DNA of 34,517 bases from an uncultured Mucilaginibacter sp. (lineage in GTDB: Bacteria > Bacteroidota > Bacteroidia > Sphingobacteriales > Sphingobacteriaceae). Shown here one piece after another: positions 33,191 to 34,517 of this stretch. The notes beneath the pieces were generated by a model. It saw only the letters and a list, made by a program, of their open reading frames with translations. It had not been told where the DNA came from and searched no databases. The stretch lies in NCBI GenBank assembly GCA_913775265.1, contig CAJYJH010000012.1:1-34517 (forward strand), in the 5' to 3' direction. The first letter of the stretch is position 1; the number at the start of each line of letters is the position of its first letter. The position numbers and the translations under genes are program-made.

Positions 33191-34243
33191 ATGATAAGAT
33201 TATTAACCGGCGATTTGCTTAAATCTGACGCTGAAGCTTTAGTGAATACAGTAAACACTGTCGGTGTAATGGGGAAGGGCATTGCCCTGCAATTTAAAGA
33301 GGCCTTTAGCCATAATAAGAAGGCCTACATACAAGCGTGCAAAAACAATGAACTGCAGCCAGGTAAGTTGCTTGCCGTTAAGGATACAAATTTAATTTAC
33401 GGTGACAAGCTAATTATCAACTTTCCCACCAAAATACATTGGCGTAACCCGTCGAAAATCGAATATATTAAAGACGGATTGGTAGCATTACGCGAACTAA
33501 TAATCAAAAAAAATATAAAAAGCATTGCTATACCTCCGCTTGGTGCCGGTAATGGTGGGTTAGATTGGAACGAGGTTAAACCTCTGATATTTGATGCATT
33601 ACAAGACTTGGATGTAGACGTTCAGATTTTCGAGCCGAATGCTGAGATAAAAGACCTTCTACAAAAACAAGATTTAAAAGGTGTAGTAGAACTTACACCG
33701 GCGCGCGCATCGCTCCTCTACTGCTTATTTGCTTTTGAAAGTTTTGGAGAGTATAGCAGTTTATTTGCAGCAAACAAACTGGCATATTTTTTACAACGTA
33801 TGGGGCAAAATCTGAAACTTAAATTTGTTCCTCATTTTTATGGTCCATATGCGATTGGCGTCGAAAAGGTATTGTATCATCTTAATAGTACTTTTATTAA
33901 AGGTTTAGAACAAGGTCAGGCTAAAGCATTCGAACCGCTTAAATTAAATTACGAAAAGTGGAACGAAGTTAATCAGTATGTAGAATCTATGAAGGTGGAA
34001 GATAAGAACAGGCTAAAACAAATGCTGCTGTTTTTACAAAACTTTACCTCGGAACTGTCCCTTGAAATTTTGGCAACCGTAGATTTTATAATTTCAAAAA
34101 ACCCGAAAGCAAACATCGACGACGTAATGGTGGCCATCGCTGAATGGAATCCGCGGAAAAAGGAACTATTTAAACCAGAGAGTGTCGAACGAGCTTTTAA
34201 TCACCTTAATAATTACAAGTCTGATCTTTCACTTCATAACTAA
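33191..34243 (+). CDS. darG: DarG macrodomain antitoxin
   Basis: 350 residues; the ATG follows the darT stop without a gap. Residues 1-150 are an ALC1/TARG1-like macrodomain: LLTGDLLKSDAEALVNTVNT, VGVMGKGIALQF, INFPTK (Lys81, equivalent to the lysine needed for hydrolysis in known DarG), and IPPLGAGNGGLDW. Residues about 165-350 are the helical C-terminal domain that in studied pairs binds DarT directly (SLLYCLFAFESFGEYSSLFAANKLAYFLQRMGQ). The protein thus protects in two ways: it removes ADP-ribose from DNA and holds the toxin. Length and motifs are complete. It is followed after 8 nt by hairpin block R6. Confidence 0.92.
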   Translation: MIRLLTGDLLKSDAEALVNTVNTVGVMGKGIALQFKEAFSHNKKAYIQACKNNELQPGKLLAVKDTNLIYGDKLIINFPTKIHWRNPSKIEYIKDGLVALRELIIKKNIKSIAIPPLGAGNGGLDWNEVKPLIFDALQDLDVDVQIFEPNAEIKDLLQKQDLKGVVELTPARASLLYCLFAFESFGEYSSLFAANKLAYFLQRMGQNLKLKFVPHFYGPYAIGVEKVLYHLNSTFIKGLEQGQAKAFEPLKLNYEKWNEVNQYVESMKVEDKNRLKQMLLFLQNFTSELSLEILATVDFIISKNPKANIDDVMVAIAEWNPRKKELFKPESVERAFNHLNNYKSDLSLHN

Positions 34244-34250
34244 ATATATT

Positions 34251-34517
34251 CCCCCCACTTGCGCGAGTATGTCGGGCGGAGCGATGGTTAATCGTGCCTT
34301 CGCGTTCAGGTCACGAGTAGCCAACCCACCAAAGTCTCATTAGATACTCGTGTAGGTAATCTAATTACAACCCGTTTAGCGAATTAAAAACTTGTTTTGG
34401 TACAAAAGTTTAAATGATTAGCAGTTATCTTTGTACCCCTTTAGCGCAAGTCTTAGTGCGGTTGTCATGCGTGGAGGCCTGACTTGTGCTTTGTACCACC
34501 GAAGCCCAAGTCAGGCT
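34251..34517. repeat. Hairpin block R6: degenerate type A and start of type B (cut by window edge)
   Basis: Type A copy at 34251-34356 (CCCACTTGCGCGAGTATG, CACGAGTAGCC, then a degenerate right arm ATACTCGTGTAGG). 34357-34438 is AT-rich with TATCTTTG at 34426-34433, which fits a -7 box. A type B copy begins at 34440 (TTTAGCGCAAGTCTTAG) and continues past the window edge, showing that the array goes on. Confidence 0.75.

Noticed and set aside
34395..34433. Promoter with TTTG at 34396 and TATCTTTG at 34426 leading to a gene past the right edge
   Set aside because: The -7 box is good, but the spacing of 26 nt is too long for the consensus and the downstream gene cannot be seen.
29458..34517. CRISPR array or true integron as explanation for the regular repeats
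   Set aside because: Repeats are too long, too variable in order and spaced by whole genes, so not CRISPR. No tyrosine integron integrase is in view and the hairpins lack the attC GTT core layout; the only recombinase-like gene is the RAYT.

Overview
The window looks like a piece of a Bacteroidota chromosome, most likely Sphingobacteriaceae (Mucilaginibacter or Pedobacter type). Support: several TlpA-type thioredoxin-fold proteins with long N-terminal domains, many short secreted or lipoproteins, a BACON-domain lipoprotein, a DUF6624 protein, a good match to the Bacteroidota promoter (TTTG, about 20 nt, TAnnTTTG) in front of the S24 regulator, weak purine-rich ribosome sites, and intergenic spaces packed with short palindromic repeats. 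The genus is inference. No rRNA, tRNA or CRISPR array was recognised.

Region 1 (1-18.5 kb) is ordinary envelope and housekeeping content. It holds a truncated secreted protein probably of the TlpA type, a DUF2268-like secreted metalloprotease, a TlpA lipoprotein, a DUF3267 membrane zincin, a membrane-anchored beta-propeller, a cytosolic DisA_N-like (DACNV-type) nucleotide-signalling protein, a large MG2-type export protein, a secreted PPC/DUF296 protein, a BACON lipoprotein with a propeller-like C-terminus, a second TlpA protein with a CSPC site, a small lipoprotein and a TPR-DUF6624 protein.

Region 2 (18.5-27.4 kb) looks like the early region of a phage or other mobile replicon. A LexA/CI-like S24 repressor is divergent from three small unknown genes, followed by a replication-organiser-like winged-helix protein and a TOPRIM/DnaB-type primase-helicase joined to it by an ATGA overlap. 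There is no integrase, packaging or structural gene in view. The spaces are filled with large composite repeats, including one about 0.9 kb long (also present at 11.2-12.1 kb) built as a nested imperfect palindrome. The repressor promoter carries a clear palindromic operator candidate.

Region 3 (27.5-34.5 kb) is AT-richer and reads as a defence or accessory island. A stand-alone DUF262-DUF1524 (GmrSD-like) nuclease is followed by an array in which every gene or operon is separated by long hairpin repeats of two types (A, CTCCACTGGCGCGAGTATG; B, CTTTAGCGCAAGTCTTAG). A REP-associated tyrosine (HUH/Y1) transposase sits in the middle. The cargo is two short lipoprotein-like genes, an 83-residue orphan and a darT-darG toxin-antitoxin operon. 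This transposase, hairpin and cargo array is the most unusual structure in the window. It may be a REP-type system that moves or accumulates small gene cassettes, but that role is inference.
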